64,000 nt of DNA from Oligoflexales bacterium (GTDB taxonomy: Bacteria; Bdellovibrionota_B; Oligoflexia; Oligoflexales; JALZUQ01): contig JALZUQ010000010.1 of NCBI GenBank assembly GCA_023301465.1, positions 1-64,000 of the forward strand, in the 5' to 3' direction. A model generated the notes under the pieces. It was given only the letters and a program-made list of their open reading frames with translations. It ran no database searches and was not told the DNA's origin. Positions 1 through 8,852 of this stretch are shown piece after piece; the stretch's first letter is position 1; every line of letters starts with the position of its first letter. Made by a program: the position numbers and the translations under genes.

Positions 1-189
1 ACCCGTTGTAGGGTTAAAAGCACTACCGCTTGATCCAGCATCAGGTACATTCGGATCAAATGGATTAGCACCACCCGCAAAACCGTCTTTAGCACCTGAG
101 ATTAAATCAACTTGTTCAGGCGACTCGTTACACTGCACTAAAGCAACCACACACAACATTAACCATATTTTGTTAATTTTTAATAACAT
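1..189 (-). CDS. Lipoprotein, N-terminal part only (runs off the window)
   Basis: The reverse strand reads MLLKINKIWLMLCVVALVQC and continues open to base 1, giving 63 codons without a stop. The hydrophobic stretch ending in VALVQC is a lipoprotein signal peptide with the lipidated cysteine at residue 20. After it comes a Gly/Ala/Pro/Ser-rich segment (GAKDGFAGGANPFDPNVPD) that looks like a flexible linker. A purine-rich Shine-Dalgarno-like stretch (cggagaaagag) lies directly upstream of the ATG. It is absent from the ORF track because it has no stop within the window. No function can be assigned from this fragment. Confidence 0.7.
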   Translation of the reverse strand, partial: MLLKINKIWLMLCVVALVQCNESPEQVDLISGAKDGFAGGANPFDPNVPDAGSSGSAFNPTTG

Positions 190-329
190 CTCTTTCTCCG
201 ACTCAATAAATGATTCAGTCTATAGATGCAAATAAGAAGCCAAAGCAACACACTGTAATCATTAAACAAACCAAAGACATTAGTGCCTACACATTAGATT
301 ACGTCAAAAAATTTACAATGCTAAAGCTA

Positions 330-361
330 CCTGCTTGATAAATCATTCTTTACCAAGCAGG
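330..361. other. Inverted repeat CCTGCTTG/CAAGCAGG
   Basis: A perfect 8-bp inverted repeat (CCTGCTTG at 330-337, CAAGCAGG at 354-361) with a 16-nt loop sits between the divergently transcribed genes at 1-189 and 442-1320. There is no convincing T tract on either side, so it is a weak terminator candidate. It could be an operator or a leader hairpin for the downstream gene. Only the symmetry is seen; the role is open. Confidence 0.35.
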
Positions 362-441
362 CATTAATTTCCTTTTAAGAGGTGCTTTCTTTAATGGAAA
401 TCAGCTAATCCGATATATAAAAAAACCCTTATGGAGCTGTT

Positions 442-1320
442 ATGAGACTGATTTGGATAGTTATTACTTCATTACTGTTTACAAACTGCGTCAATCAAGA
501 GTTAAAAGAACTCCAAGACATTGTGTTTTCTGATGATGCACAAGTTAAAAAGAAAATAAAGATCAGCAAAAAAAAGATCAAAATAAGCAAAAAACTTCAA
601 AAGCGTACTCTTGCCAGTATCATTAAGCACATTAACCAAGATAAGTTACTTGAAGCAGAGGGTCTTTTGAATGCAGCTATTAAATCAAATTCATTTACAT
701 CATATAAAAGCGATTTATATTTTTTAAAATCAAGTATTTTAGTCATCAGTCATTTTGAAAACAAAGCACTAACATTTCTTGAAAAAGGACTAGAGATTGA
801 ACCAACAAACAAAGAAGCTCAAGAGCTGTATTTAAGAATCACAGGTCAAAAATACTTAAGACATCAATTGCACCTTGCATCCAAAGACAGAAACCATAAT
901 GATGAATCTCTCGGTGTAAACCCTTTAAACGACCTACTATCAAGAATTAGATCCAATGACTTTGATACCGATAGTGATTTTACCCTTAATATTGATGAAA
1001 AAAACCCTCAAAAAGAAATTATTGAGACTATTCGCTCAAATCAAGTATTAGCAATTTCAAAACCATTAAAACATCGAACCATTGCATCAGATCCTTTGTT
1101 TGCTAATGAAGATATTTCTCACCCTCAAAAATTTGCAACTCTTATGAAACCAAAATTAAAAACAAAAAAAACTCGAACACACACAATCAAGAAAAAAGTT
1201 AAACGAAAATTTCATCTCGCAAAAAAGAAGGAAGCAAGCTCTAACCAGGAGATCAACCAACCTTTAAAACCTACTTTTAATAATAACGTCATTATTATTG
1301 ATGAAACCGAACTTGACTGA
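442..1320 (+). CDS. Putative lipoprotein with a TPR-like region and lysine-rich tail
   Basis: Not recognised as a named family. Residues 1-16 (MRLIWIVITSLLFTNC) form a lipoprotein signal peptide with a lipobox-like LFTNC, so the mature protein is probably membrane-anchored at Cys16. Residues about 55-130 are alpha-helical with the spacing of tetratricopeptide-type repeats (LLEAEGLLNAAIKSNS, ALTFLEKGLEIEPTNKEAQEL), suggesting a protein-protein interaction module. The remainder is low-complexity and very lysine-rich (KKTRTHTIKKKVKRKF). The following acyltransferase gene starts inside its 3-prime end, so the two are probably co-transcribed. Placement of the TPR-like segment is inference from pattern only. 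Confidence 0.65.
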   Translation: MRLIWIVITSLLFTNCVNQELKELQDIVFSDDAQVKKKIKISKKKIKISKKLQKRTLASIIKHINQDKLLEAEGLLNAAIKSNSFTSYKSDLYFLKSSILVISHFENKALTFLEKGLEIEPTNKEAQELYLRITGQKYLRHQLHLASKDRNHNDESLGVNPLNDLLSRIRSNDFDTDSDFTLNIDEKNPQKEIIETIRSNQVLAISKPLKHRTIASDPLFANEDISHPQKFATLMKPKLKTKKTRTHTIKKKVKRKFHLAKKKEASSNQEINQPLKPTFNNNVIIIDETELD

Positions 1321-1963
1321 GTCAAGAACACATAGACACCCTATTTTTGTGATCATAAGAGCACTGATTTGGGTTATTGCAAAAACTACATACCGCCTAA
1401 AGTATGAAGGCAGAGAAAACATTCCAAAAGTAGGACCTGCATTTCTATTGCCAAACCATATCACTTATATTGACTGGGCGATCTTAGCTGCTACATGCAA
1501 AAGACCAATACGATATGTTATGTATCATGAATATTATAACTTCCCCGTCCTAAAATATATTTTTAAATGGGTAGGATGCATTCCTGTCGCACAATCAAAA
1601 GACGACCCTATCGTCAAAGAACAAGCTTTTAAAATGATGGAAGAAGCAATTCAAAATGGTGATCTTGTTTGTGTCTTTCCAGAGGGCACCCTTACCAGAG
1701 ACGGAAGACTGGTAAAGTTTAGATCAGGATACGAAAGAGTTTTGAAGAATATTGACACACCTGTGATTCCCATTGCAATGACTGGTTTATGGGGAAGCTA
1801 CTTTAGTCGTAAAGGCGGCAAAGCTTTTATAAAGCTCCCCAAACCTTCTAGACGTAAAATGTATGTAAAAATATTAGAACCAATTCATAAAGATATTGCT
1901 ACAGCAGAGCACGTTCAAGATTTAATTCATAAAGAAATTGATGAACTCAACAAGACGTTTTAG
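1301..1963 (+). CDS. 1-acyl-sn-glycerol-3-phosphate acyltransferase family (PlsC-like)
   Basis: Transfers an acyl chain to a lysophospholipid-type acceptor at the inner membrane in phospholipid synthesis. Seen directly: an N-terminal hydrophobic segment (HPIFVIIRALIWVIA), acyltransferase motif I NHITYIDW (the H-x4-D pair) at about residues 52-59, and motif III FPEGTLTRDG at about 128-137, all in the order expected for PF01553. The length (220 aa) is normal for PlsC. The ORF track starts at a TTG at 1298; the adjacent ATG at 1301 is the better choice. The gene overlaps the end of the upstream lipoprotein by 20 bp and meets bamA tail-to-tail with a 4-bp overlap. The exact acceptor cannot be read from sequence. 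Confidence 0.88.
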   Translation: MKPNLTESRTHRHPIFVIIRALIWVIAKTTYRLKYEGRENIPKVGPAFLLPNHITYIDWAILAATCKRPIRYVMYHEYYNFPVLKYIFKWVGCIPVAQSKDDPIVKEQAFKMMEEAIQNGDLVCVFPEGTLTRDGRLVKFRSGYERVLKNIDTPVIPIAMTGLWGSYFSRKGGKAFIKLPKPSRRKMYVKILEPIHKDIATAEHVQDLIHKEIDELNKTF

Positions 1964-4299
1964 TACCCAAGATAAAAGATAAACTCAGAGTCACCAAGCT
2001 CTCCATCTTCGATTGGGTACGCCCACTCAAAACGAAATGGTGCCATTGGTGTAATCCAGCGAATTCCAAAACCTACGTCTTTTTTTAGAGCATCAAAAGA
2101 AATAGTTTCGTTGTTATCAAATACATTTCCCCAGTCGGTAAACAAGATTCCTTTGATTCCTGCTTCAGGAATTAATGGGAAAAAATACTCTAACTGCACC
2201 AGCAAGCTTTTATCACCACCTCTATTATAGATTTGAGGTGCAGTTGGTGACAACAGAACACTCCACTTTGGACCTAAACTATTCGTTTTATAACCACGCA
2301 AATCATCATACCCACCCATTCTGTAACGCGAAAAGAATGGCACATCTTTTTCTGTGAGTTGATAGATATATGATAGAGATGTTTTAAAATGGAAATATGT
2401 ACGGTAACTATCTGTAAAATCAATTGGAAAATAGTAACTTCCGGTTAAGGATGACTCGGTATATTCACGATCACCCATTAAAAATGGACCACCTGTAAAT
2501 CTTTGAGACAACGAAACCTTTGATCCTTCTGAAGGGTCTAAAAAGTTGTTTGTAGCGTTTCTAGATAAAGAGAATATTAAACTAGAAGAAATACCACCTT
2601 CAAGTAACCTTGGCGGAATAAACTCTAAAGAATCTTGTACGATATTTTCAAATTTGTATGTAATAGAAGCACGAACCCTCTCAATTACTCTCCTACCAAC
2701 AGTAAGGCTTCCACCGTACCGTCGTTCAAGAAGCTGAACACCTGTAAAAACTTGATCCACTTCACTGCTTAAAAAGACTCTTGCACCTGCAGACCACAGT
2801 GAGTCCTTTACTCTTGGGTCTCTAAACCCCAAGTCTAACAAATAGTTATCACCACCGTTCCATCTTCCAGAGAGCTTTAGGTTCCAAGCTTTACCAGATT
2901 GGTTTTGTTCATCGTACTTTCCTTGAAAAAACACACGTTGTTCTTCGGTTTCACGCTGCGGAGTATATCCAAGGGCAGCTTGTAATTGGCCAGTCGCTTT
3001 TTCTTTGATTTGAACTGTTAGGTCTACCGCCTGAGGGTCACTTTTAGACCTGTCTTTGATTATTTTCACATCCTCAAAAAAACCAAGACGCTCAATATCT
3101 CTTTTTGAGTTTGAGAGTTTTTCTCCATTATATAGCTCTGTCTCATTTACAGAAATTTCACGACGAATAACGTTGTCTCTTGTCTTATCATTTCCAACAA
3201 TGTTGATCGTACCGAAATAAGCTTTTTCACCTTTTGTGATCTTAATATTTAGATCCACTAGATTCTTGTTTTCATCAAATACAGGAACTGGGTTTATATC
3301 AACGTAAGCATACCCAAGAGTCCCGTACTTTTGGATAAGGTACTCAACATCTCTTGCAAACTTCGTGTATTTGAATAAGTTCCCTTCTTTTGTAAGCATC
3401 TCTTCTCGAAGAAGAGACTCATCAAAAAGCATATCACCAGTAAACTTAATTTTTCCGATAGAATATTGTTTGCCTTCATCCACTTTAAAAGTAACACGAA
3501 TATACTGCTGATCATTATCAAGAAGCACAATTGGTTTTGCTATTTTTACTTTTGCAAAACCATGGTCTCGGTAATATAAACTCAGATACTCTAAGTCACG
3601 CTTAACAAACATTTCTTGAAAAACTGCAACGGAAGATAACGAACCCATTCGAGTTAAAGGCCTAGTTGCTAAAACATTCATGAGTTCTTTATCAGTGAAA
3701 TGTTTATTGCCTTGGATGTTTACATCACCCACTCTCACTTTGTGACCTTCATTGACCGTATAAACAAGTTTTACTTCGTTTTTGCCAATAGGAACAAAAT
3801 AGTGACCTACTTCAACTAAATAAAATCCTTTAGCTGCGTATTCTTTTTCGATGACAGCGATATCGGATGCGATTGTACCATCACTTGCGATTGCATAAAC
3901 TTTTGTTTCGAGTTTTTCTTCAAAGTCTTCTTTTGATATCTCCTCTAAACCCTCAAATGCGATTTCTATGATTGCAGGTTTTTCAGTTACCTCAATCACT
4001 AAGCGGATACCTCCACCTACAGGTTCAGAGAAAACTTGAATATTTTCGAAAAAACCAAGTTCATACATCTTCCGAATATCTCGTCCGACCTTGTCACGAG
4101 AGAGGCTTTGGCTTTGTTTCGTACTCATTAACTGCAAAATAGCTGCATCTTCAACACGAACATTTCCATTGATCGCAATGGATTTGATATTTTGTGCATG
4201 AAGCGATTGAGTAAAAACAACAGAAATAAAAACGCCGATTAAAAACGTTAATGCTCTGAGGTATGGATAAGATCTCTTATCTGTTTTCAAGTTGGCCAT
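1960..4299 (-). CDS. bamA: Outer membrane protein assembly factor BamA
   Basis: BamA inserts beta-barrel proteins into the outer membrane. The 779-residue length is typical. A signal peptide ends at about residue 36 (SVVFTQSLHAQ). It is followed by five POTRA-like repeats (for example KSIAINGNVRVEDAAI, VRVGDVNIQGNKHF, YSIGKIKFTGDMLF, AYFGTINIVGND) and a C-terminal barrel of about 350 residues. MGGYDDLRGYKTNSLGP matches the conserved VRGF/Y loop-6 motif. The protein ends FIFYLGY, an aromatic beta-signal-like terminus, though with Tyr rather than the usual Phe. The gene start lies within the last 23 bp of lolD, so it is probably translationally coupled in a lolC/E-lolD-bamA operon. Periplasmic POTRA and outer-membrane barrel location is established for the family. 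Confidence 0.95.
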   Translation of the reverse strand: MANLKTDKRSYPYLRALTFLIGVFISVVFTQSLHAQNIKSIAINGNVRVEDAAILQLMSTKQSQSLSRDKVGRDIRKMYELGFFENIQVFSEPVGGGIRLVIEVTEKPAIIEIAFEGLEEISKEDFEEKLETKVYAIASDGTIASDIAVIEKEYAAKGFYLVEVGHYFVPIGKNEVKLVYTVNEGHKVRVGDVNIQGNKHFTDKELMNVLATRPLTRMGSLSSVAVFQEMFVKRDLEYLSLYYRDHGFAKVKIAKPIVLLDNDQQYIRVTFKVDEGKQYSIGKIKFTGDMLFDESLLREEMLTKEGNLFKYTKFARDVEYLIQKYGTLGYAYVDINPVPVFDENKNLVDLNIKITKGEKAYFGTINIVGNDKTRDNVIRREISVNETELYNGEKLSNSKRDIERLGFFEDVKIIKDRSKSDPQAVDLTVQIKEKATGQLQAALGYTPQRETEEQRVFFQGKYDEQNQSGKAWNLKLSGRWNGGDNYLLDLGFRDPRVKDSLWSAGARVFLSSEVDQVFTGVQLLERRYGGSLTVGRRVIERVRASITYKFENIVQDSLEFIPPRLLEGGISSSLIFSLSRNATNNFLDPSEGSKVSLSQRFTGGPFLMGDREYTESSLTGSYYFPIDFTDSYRTYFHFKTSLSYIYQLTEKDVPFFSRYRMGGYDDLRGYKTNSLGPKWSVLLSPTAPQIYNRGGDKSLLVQLEYFFPLIPEAGIKGILFTDWGNVFDNNETISFDALKKDVGFGIRWITPMAPFRFEWAYPIEDGELGDSEFIFYLGY

Positions 4300-4951
4300 C
4301 CTTAATCATGACTTGTTTTGGTAGGCTTTGAGCTAATTCTAGGTCATGCGTCACCAGAAGCATTGTTATCTTATGTGCAGCACACAACTGCAAGAGTAAA
4401 TCTTTCACAATGCTGCTAGTTTTATGGTCTAGGTTTCCAGTAGGTTCATCTGCTAATAAAATAGACGGACCCATCAATAAAGCCCTAGCAATTGCAACAC
4501 GCTGCTGCTCACCACCAGACATTTCCGTTGGCCTATGAGTTTCTCTATGGCCTAGCTCAACTGCTCCTAAAAGAGCCTTTGCTCTTTTTTTGAGCTGTGC
4601 CATAGGAGCACCTGCAATCATTCCCGGCATCATTACATTTTCGAGAGCGGTAAATTCCGGCAGCAAATTATTGGTTTGAAACACAAACCCAACTTTTTGG
4701 TTACGTAATTTTGATATTTGGTTGTCATTTAAATCAGAAATATTCACGCCATCCAAATAGACTTTTCCAGTTGTTGGGCGTTCTAAAGTTCCGATAATAT
4801 GAAGTAAGGTGGTTTTCCCTGAACCTGACCTCCCCACTAAAGCCATGATTTCACCTTGGTGAATATCCATAGTTACATTATCAAGTACCGGAACTGGTTG
4901 GTTTTCCAGTTGGTAGTTTTTGGATACATTCTCTAGTTTAATGACAGCCAT
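4277..4951 (-). CDS. lolD: Lipoprotein-releasing ABC transporter ATPase LolD
   Basis: ATPase that powers extraction of lipoproteins from the inner membrane for delivery to LolA. The ORF track begins at 5047, but the family start is the internal ATG giving MAVIKLENVSKNYQ. That ATG overlaps the upstream permease stop as TAATG, so 4951 is chosen (224 aa). Seen: Walker A GRSGSGKTT at about 40-48, Q-loop region VFQTNNLLPEFTALENV, signature MSGGEQQRVAIARAL, Walker B ILLADEPTGNLD and H-loop LLVTHD. All catalytic elements are intact. Context with a LolC/E permease upstream and bamA downstream supports LolD over other MacB-type ATPases. Confidence 0.93.
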   Translation of the reverse strand: MAVIKLENVSKNYQLENQPVPVLDNVTMDIHQGEIMALVGRSGSGKTTLLHIIGTLERPTTGKVYLDGVNISDLNDNQISKLRNQKVGFVFQTNNLLPEFTALENVMMPGMIAGAPMAQLKKRAKALLGAVELGHRETHRPTEMSGGEQQRVAIARALLMGPSILLADEPTGNLDHKTSSIVKDLLLQLCAAHKITMLLVTHDLELAQSLPKQVMIKDGQLENR

Positions 4952-6237
4952 TATAAAAACCTCAAACCTGAAGAAGTGTTTTGTCTTGATGCAAAAAATG
5001 CCGGAAACAACGCTGCTAGTAAAGTCATGAGCAACGCCCCTGCACAAATAACCATATACTCGAAGGGAAGAAACTTAATTGGCAACTTTTTAAGGTAGTA
5101 AACTCCTTGTGGAAGCTCGATAAAATCGAATGCATAAATACCAAAGCAAACCCCTAAACCTAAGATAAGACCAATGATTAGTCCCACAGCTCCAATAAAT
5201 AGCCCTTGCAAAACATATAAGCCAAGTAAATTACCTTCTGTCATTCCAAGGGACCTTAAAAGTGCAATTTGCCCTCTACGAAAGTAAACGGTCATTGCCA
5301 TCGTCCCACTAATAGAAAATGCAGCAACGAGAACAATGAGTGCGAGAACAATGCTCATAGAATACTTTTCTAATCTAAGAGCAACTAAGTAAGACTTATT
5401 AAAGTCTTTCCAAGTCATTGTCTTTAAGCCTTTTTGTTGAACCCTACTGGCATATTCGTCAATTTTAAATGGATCAGAAATCTTTGTGGCGATACCTGTA
5501 ATAAATTTTTCTTCATCTAAATAAGTGTCGTAGTCCACCATGTGCTTTCGTGCACTATCAAGAGAGACAACCGCCCAACTTTGGTCATATTTAAATAGGT
5601 TAGAACTAAAAACACCTGTCACAATATAATGCCTTTGAAAGGTTGAGCTAGATGAGAACACAACATCTACTGCAGACTGAGGAGTTACTATGGTCAGTTT
5701 ATCTCCGTAGCCAACACCAAGTTTTGCTGCTAGTGCACTTCCTAGAACAATACCGGGATAACGATTAGAATCTGATGACAAAACTGCAATATGTTTTTTG
5801 CCGATACTAGATATTTCTCCATCCACCATAAACTGATCAAATGCCCATAGGTGGCTTTTGCGTTTTGGGTCTACACCAAATAACTCAGCCGTTGCGAGTT
5901 TATTTTCTATTTTGAGAACTACATCGGTACGAATAAATGCTTCAACGGACTCAGCACCTTTTAGTTTTTTTTGAAAGGATGACATAGGAGAATCGACTAA
6001 ACTAAATCCAGCCTGCACATTCTTGGCAACGATCTCCATGTGTGGTTTGCCCTTCAGTAATTTGCTTTGAAGATCTGAAGAAAACCCACCCATGACAGAA
6101 AGCACCACAATAAGCGAAGCGACACCTATCCCAACACCACAAATGGAAACCCACGTCATAAATGAAAGGCTTGCTGTCTTTCTTGAAGTGAGAGAGCGGA
6201 CGGCTAACCAGACAATATTTTTAAACTCGCTAAACAT
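4951..6237 (-). CDS. Lipoprotein-releasing system permease, LolC/LolE family
   Basis: Inner-membrane permease of the Lol lipoprotein exporter. The N-terminus carries a first membrane helix (SICGVGIGVASLIVVLSVMGGF), then a periplasmic domain of about 230 residues, then three membrane helices in the C-terminal FtsX-type domain (SIVLALIVLVAAFSISGTMA, LLGLYVLQGLFIGAVGLIIG, MVICAGALLMTLLAALFP). Length 428 aa matches LolC/E. It is the first gene of a minus-strand operon and couples to lolD by a 1-bp stop/start overlap. Only one permease gene is present, whereas enterobacteria use separate LolC and LolE. A single LolF-like permease acting as a homodimer, or a second copy elsewhere, are both possible. 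Confidence 0.9.
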   Translation of the reverse strand: MFSEFKNIVWLAVRSLTSRKTASLSFMTWVSICGVGIGVASLIVVLSVMGGFSSDLQSKLLKGKPHMEIVAKNVQAGFSLVDSPMSSFQKKLKGAESVEAFIRTDVVLKIENKLATAELFGVDPKRKSHLWAFDQFMVDGEISSIGKKHIAVLSSDSNRYPGIVLGSALAAKLGVGYGDKLTIVTPQSAVDVVFSSSSTFQRHYIVTGVFSSNLFKYDQSWAVVSLDSARKHMVDYDTYLDEEKFITGIATKISDPFKIDEYASRVQQKGLKTMTWKDFNKSYLVALRLEKYSMSIVLALIVLVAAFSISGTMAMTVYFRRGQIALLRSLGMTEGNLLGLYVLQGLFIGAVGLIIGLILGLGVCFGIYAFDFIELPQGVYYLKKLPIKFLPFEYMVICAGALLMTLLAALFPAFFASRQNTSSGLRFL

Positions 6238-6695
6238 CCTGGGAACATAACACTTAGCCCTCCATAAGCCACTAACTTTTCACGTTTTTTAATCTTTTTC
6301 TTATATTTTCTTAAAGCTTTCTTGGCACACTCCGAATAAATGAATGTCAGGTGGCTGTAAACACCGAAAGTTACGAGTTTTTTTAACGTTTTTTAGGAAA
6401 GCATGAATCATTAAGATGCATTACACGAACCACATTGCCAACACTAATGACAGCTCACTTTCGATGAGTTGTGATTATATTTTTATCCCATCCTGTGCCC
6501 AAGACTGTAGCGAATCGAGAAAGCATATAGAGGTTTTTCTTTATCGCGTTACAGCAAACCCGCTGTATACCTTCCCTTTTTTATCACTTCAAAACTAACG
6601 AGCAATTTATTTGCACGTTATCACTTGATGCCTGCACCGCGTAAGCGGTGCACCCACAGGCTTGTCCTATGCTATGATCAAAAACATTCACAGTG
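6238..6695. other. Intergenic region between divergent genes; no supported gene
   Basis: This 458-bp stretch separates the minus-strand lol-bam operon from the plus-strand gene at 6696, so it should hold promoters for both. It is AT-rich with several T runs. The ORF track lists a 60-codon ORF at 6416-6598, but it has no clear ribosome binding site and no recognisable sequence. The one distinct structure is the hairpin at 6634-6651, annotated separately. A TATGAT at 6673-6678 could be a -10 element for the plus-strand gene, but I see no matching -35. Confidence 0.6.
6634..6651. promoter_or_regulatory. GC-rich hairpin GCACCGC-gtaa-GCGGTGC upstream of a secreted-protein gene
   Basis: A perfect 7-bp inverted repeat (GCACCGC/GCGGTGC) with a GTAA tetraloop stands out as GC-rich in AT-rich surroundings, about 45 bp before the ATG at 6696. 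No T tract follows on either strand, so it is not a normal intrinsic terminator. It lies just upstream of a possible -10 (TATGAT, 6673-6678), so it may be an operator near the promoter or an RNA hairpin. The assignment is inference. Confidence 0.35.
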
Positions 6696-7331
6696 ATGAG
6701 GAACTCATTGAATTTTATTACCATTATTTCTCTTTTTGCATTCCTAAACTTGACAGTCTACGCGACGCAATTTAACTCCTCTCAAAAAAGTTGGATGCAT
6801 TTACAATTTGACGGCATCAAAAAAAACAAAGTTCAATTTGATCCACTCAAAATTTCAGTAGATCAATCTGCATCACCCGTTTTTTTACCTATTCGCGATA
6901 AACTAAAAAACATTCAAATCACAGGAAGTGTTGTGATTAAAAAACCGATAGCAAATGATCCTTCTTGGGAAGATCAGTACTTTAGCTTGGGTATTATTTA
7001 TGAGGGGGATTACAAACCTGGTTTTTTTTCTCGTACGATGATGCCCAGTTGGTTACTAAGTCTATACAATAGTGCCGGTAAAAACATTACAGGGATTGGC
7101 AATATAGAATTTTGGGGGGTGTTTAAGAAACCAAACGCACCGTCTATTTCCAGTGAAAACTTTAACCTAAAAATCATCAAAAATTATGGTGCGTCATTAG
7201 ATCATAAAAATAACTTTAAACTCACAGTTCAACCAAAAGACCTTAAAGTACTTGCCTTATGGTTTCACTCAGACGGTGATGATACAAAATCGAAATTTGT
7301 GACGAGCATTCAATCCATCAAGATCAAATAG
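6696..7331 (+). CDS. Secreted protein, possibly DUF3047-like
   Basis: The ORF track starts at GTG 6693; the next codon is ATG (6696) and gives a clean signal peptide (MRNSLNFITIISLFAFLNLTVYAT). The mature part of about 185 residues is rich in beta-strand pattern. It has features reminiscent of DUF3047 proteins: an early LQFDGIKKNKVQFDPL segment followed by SVDQSASP, and a C-terminal KVLALWFHSDGDDTKSK. I cannot confirm the family without a profile search. The predicted location is periplasm or outer-membrane surface. No enzymatic motif is visible. It stands alone between divergent and convergent neighbours, so it is probably monocistronic. Confidence 0.65.
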   Translation: MRNSLNFITIISLFAFLNLTVYATQFNSSQKSWMHLQFDGIKKNKVQFDPLKISVDQSASPVFLPIRDKLKNIQITGSVVIKKPIANDPSWEDQYFSLGIIYEGDYKPGFFSRTMMPSWLLSLYNSAGKNITGIGNIEFWGVFKKPNAPSISSENFNLKIIKNYGASLDHKNNFKLTVQPKDLKVLALWFHSDGDDTKSKFVTSIQSIKIK

Positions 7332-7410
7332 AATTTCATTGTTTTTCTAGTACCAGCAAAGCACCCAGTAAAAAATCGAACAATATTACTGGCAAAATAA
7401 CCAACATCTC

Positions 7411-8331
7411 TTATCTGAGATGAAATAAACTCAGACCGATCCCTAACAAGTTTTTCCTGTCTTTTTTATTCAAGTAAGCTTTAAGAAAAAAGTCTAATGC
7501 AGGGATCTCTTCTACTTTTTTTGAACCAATATAAGCATGCCGAACATATAACCTGCCGTCTCTTTTTATCAAAACACCTTGATGCCTAACAGCCATTTTA
7601 GTGGCAATAGCCGGTATATTTTTTTGGGGAACCAAAATTGAATTAAAAAAAGACACTTTTGGAATATTTTTTAAAAAAAGATCATTAAAATAGTAACCGT
7701 TTTTTGTTTGCTGAAAGATAAAACTATAAGGCACCCAATGAACATCTACTACTTCTGGCTTAAATTTTTTTGCTAATTTAAACAATTCTGTAAGGTCTCC
7801 GCACCCTTTTCCGCTGCAATTAATATCCTTATCAGACATGTTTAAAATCCATTTTTTCTTGTCTGAAACCATCTTTATACTTTTTAAAGCAGAACCTGCA
7901 ACACGCCTTGAAATATTAGTAAACAACCCTTTTTGATAGCCATTATTCATCCAATCTAATATTGGAAAATGGTTGCGTTCTGAAAATGAAATAATATTTC
8001 TTTTATATCTGATTTTTTTTATGGTTTTTACAAAATCATCTGAAGCTGAACTAGACGCCAATGCTAAAACTGTTTCGACAAATGTTGTACAATCAAACAA
8101 ATCAAATCGAAAAAGTGGGTCTCTATCAAATCGTGATTTTTCTCCTTCTCCTAAAGGACCTAATTGATAGCTATTCCCCAATAAAGCACTCGAAAAAAAC
8201 TTTATTCTCTCTTCATGTTTTTTGATTTTTTTTGCATCATACAATAACTTTGAGGCACTTACCTCACTACCACCATAGACTGATCCTAATTGAAACATTG
8301 TAAGCAGAACGAATACAAAGATTTTTTTCAC
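7411..8331 (-). CDS. Secreted DUF1460 (amidase-like) family protein
   Basis: The N-terminus MKKIFVFVLLTMFQLGSVYG is a signal peptide. The mature protein contains FDLFDCTTFVETVLALASS at about residues 76-94, which matches the DUF1460 signature around a catalytic-type cysteine. It also has QGVLIKRDGRLYVRHAYIGSKKV near the C-terminus, consistent with the conserved His region. DUF1460 (PF07313) proteins adopt an NlpC/P60-like fold and are reported as N-acetylmuramoyl-L-alanine amidases in some bacteria. A periplasmic role in peptidoglycan turnover is therefore likely but inferred. The region also has a small-Cys segment (DINCSGKGCGDL). It converges with the gene at 6696-7331 across an 80-bp gap with a CCAGTAA/TTACTGG inverted repeat. 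Confidence 0.78.
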   Translation of the reverse strand: MKKIFVFVLLTMFQLGSVYGGSEVSASKLLYDAKKIKKHEERIKFFSSALLGNSYQLGPLGEGEKSRFDRDPLFRFDLFDCTTFVETVLALASSSASDDFVKTIKKIRYKRNIISFSERNHFPILDWMNNGYQKGLFTNISRRVAGSALKSIKMVSDKKKWILNMSDKDINCSGKGCGDLTELFKLAKKFKPEVVDVHWVPYSFIFQQTKNGYYFNDLFLKNIPKVSFFNSILVPQKNIPAIATKMAVRHQGVLIKRDGRLYVRHAYIGSKKVEEIPALDFFLKAYLNKKDRKNLLGIGLSLFHLR

Positions 8332-8354
8332 TGAACCCCCTCACCTAAATATTA

Positions 8355-8852
8355 TTAAGAATTAAGGTCAACATCTATGACATCGTCATCAATCTTAAGT
8401 TTTTGACGCCAGTCGTTTAAGGCATTCAATGCTGCTGACTTGTCACTTCCATAGCTTCCAAGCTCATAAATCAATCTTGCTTTTTTATTATAAAACACAA
8501 TGTAAACAGCATACTTAGTCTTATCTTCATGGGTTTCTTCTTCTAATTGAAGCCTAAGAAAATCGTCATTAGGACCTTCAAACTTAAAGTGTTGACCCAA
8601 ATGACTTCGATAAATCTTAAGTGTTTTAGTATCTGCATTATACACTAGCCTATCAGTACCTCTGATTAAATCTATAAAAGACCAAATCACCAAAGCCACA
8701 ATAATGATTAATCCAGCCTTAGCTGCAAGAGGTATTCTCAATGCAAACAACAAAATAATCGTTGCCGTTGTGATGACTGTAGAAATTGAAATATCTCTAC
8801 TTGTTCTTTGAATGTTTAAAGTATCTTTTTGAAACGACACAACATTACTCAT
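8355..8852 (-). CDS. Two-helix membrane protein of unknown function
   Basis: Not recognised. The protein of 165 aa has a short cytoplasmic N-terminus and two adjacent hydrophobic helices at about residues 24-41 (ISTVITTATIILLFALRI) and 44-62 (AAKAGLIIIVALVIWSFIDL). A soluble C-terminal domain follows (DRLVYNADTKTLKIYRSHLGQHFKFEG) of a type seen in small PH-like membrane proteins. Its start overlaps the 3-prime end of the deoC-like gene by 8 bp, so it is part of the same minus-strand operon as the RelA/SpoT-like and deoC-like genes. Resemblance to a bacterial PH-like domain is only an impression. Confidence 0.65.
   Translation of the reverse strand: MSNVVSFQKDTLNIQRTSRDISISTVITTATIILLFALRIPLAAKAGLIIIVALVIWSFIDLIRGTDRLVYNADTKTLKIYRSHLGQHFKFEGPNDDFLRLQLEEETHEDKTKYAVYIVFYNKKARLIYELGSYGSDKSAALNALNDWRQKLKIDDDVIDVDLNS

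Noticed and set aside
6416-6598. 60-codon plus-strand ORF in the lol-operon upstream region
   Set aside because: No ribosome site before the ATG, no recognisable protein features and no overlap with a conserved pattern; it lies in a probable promoter region.
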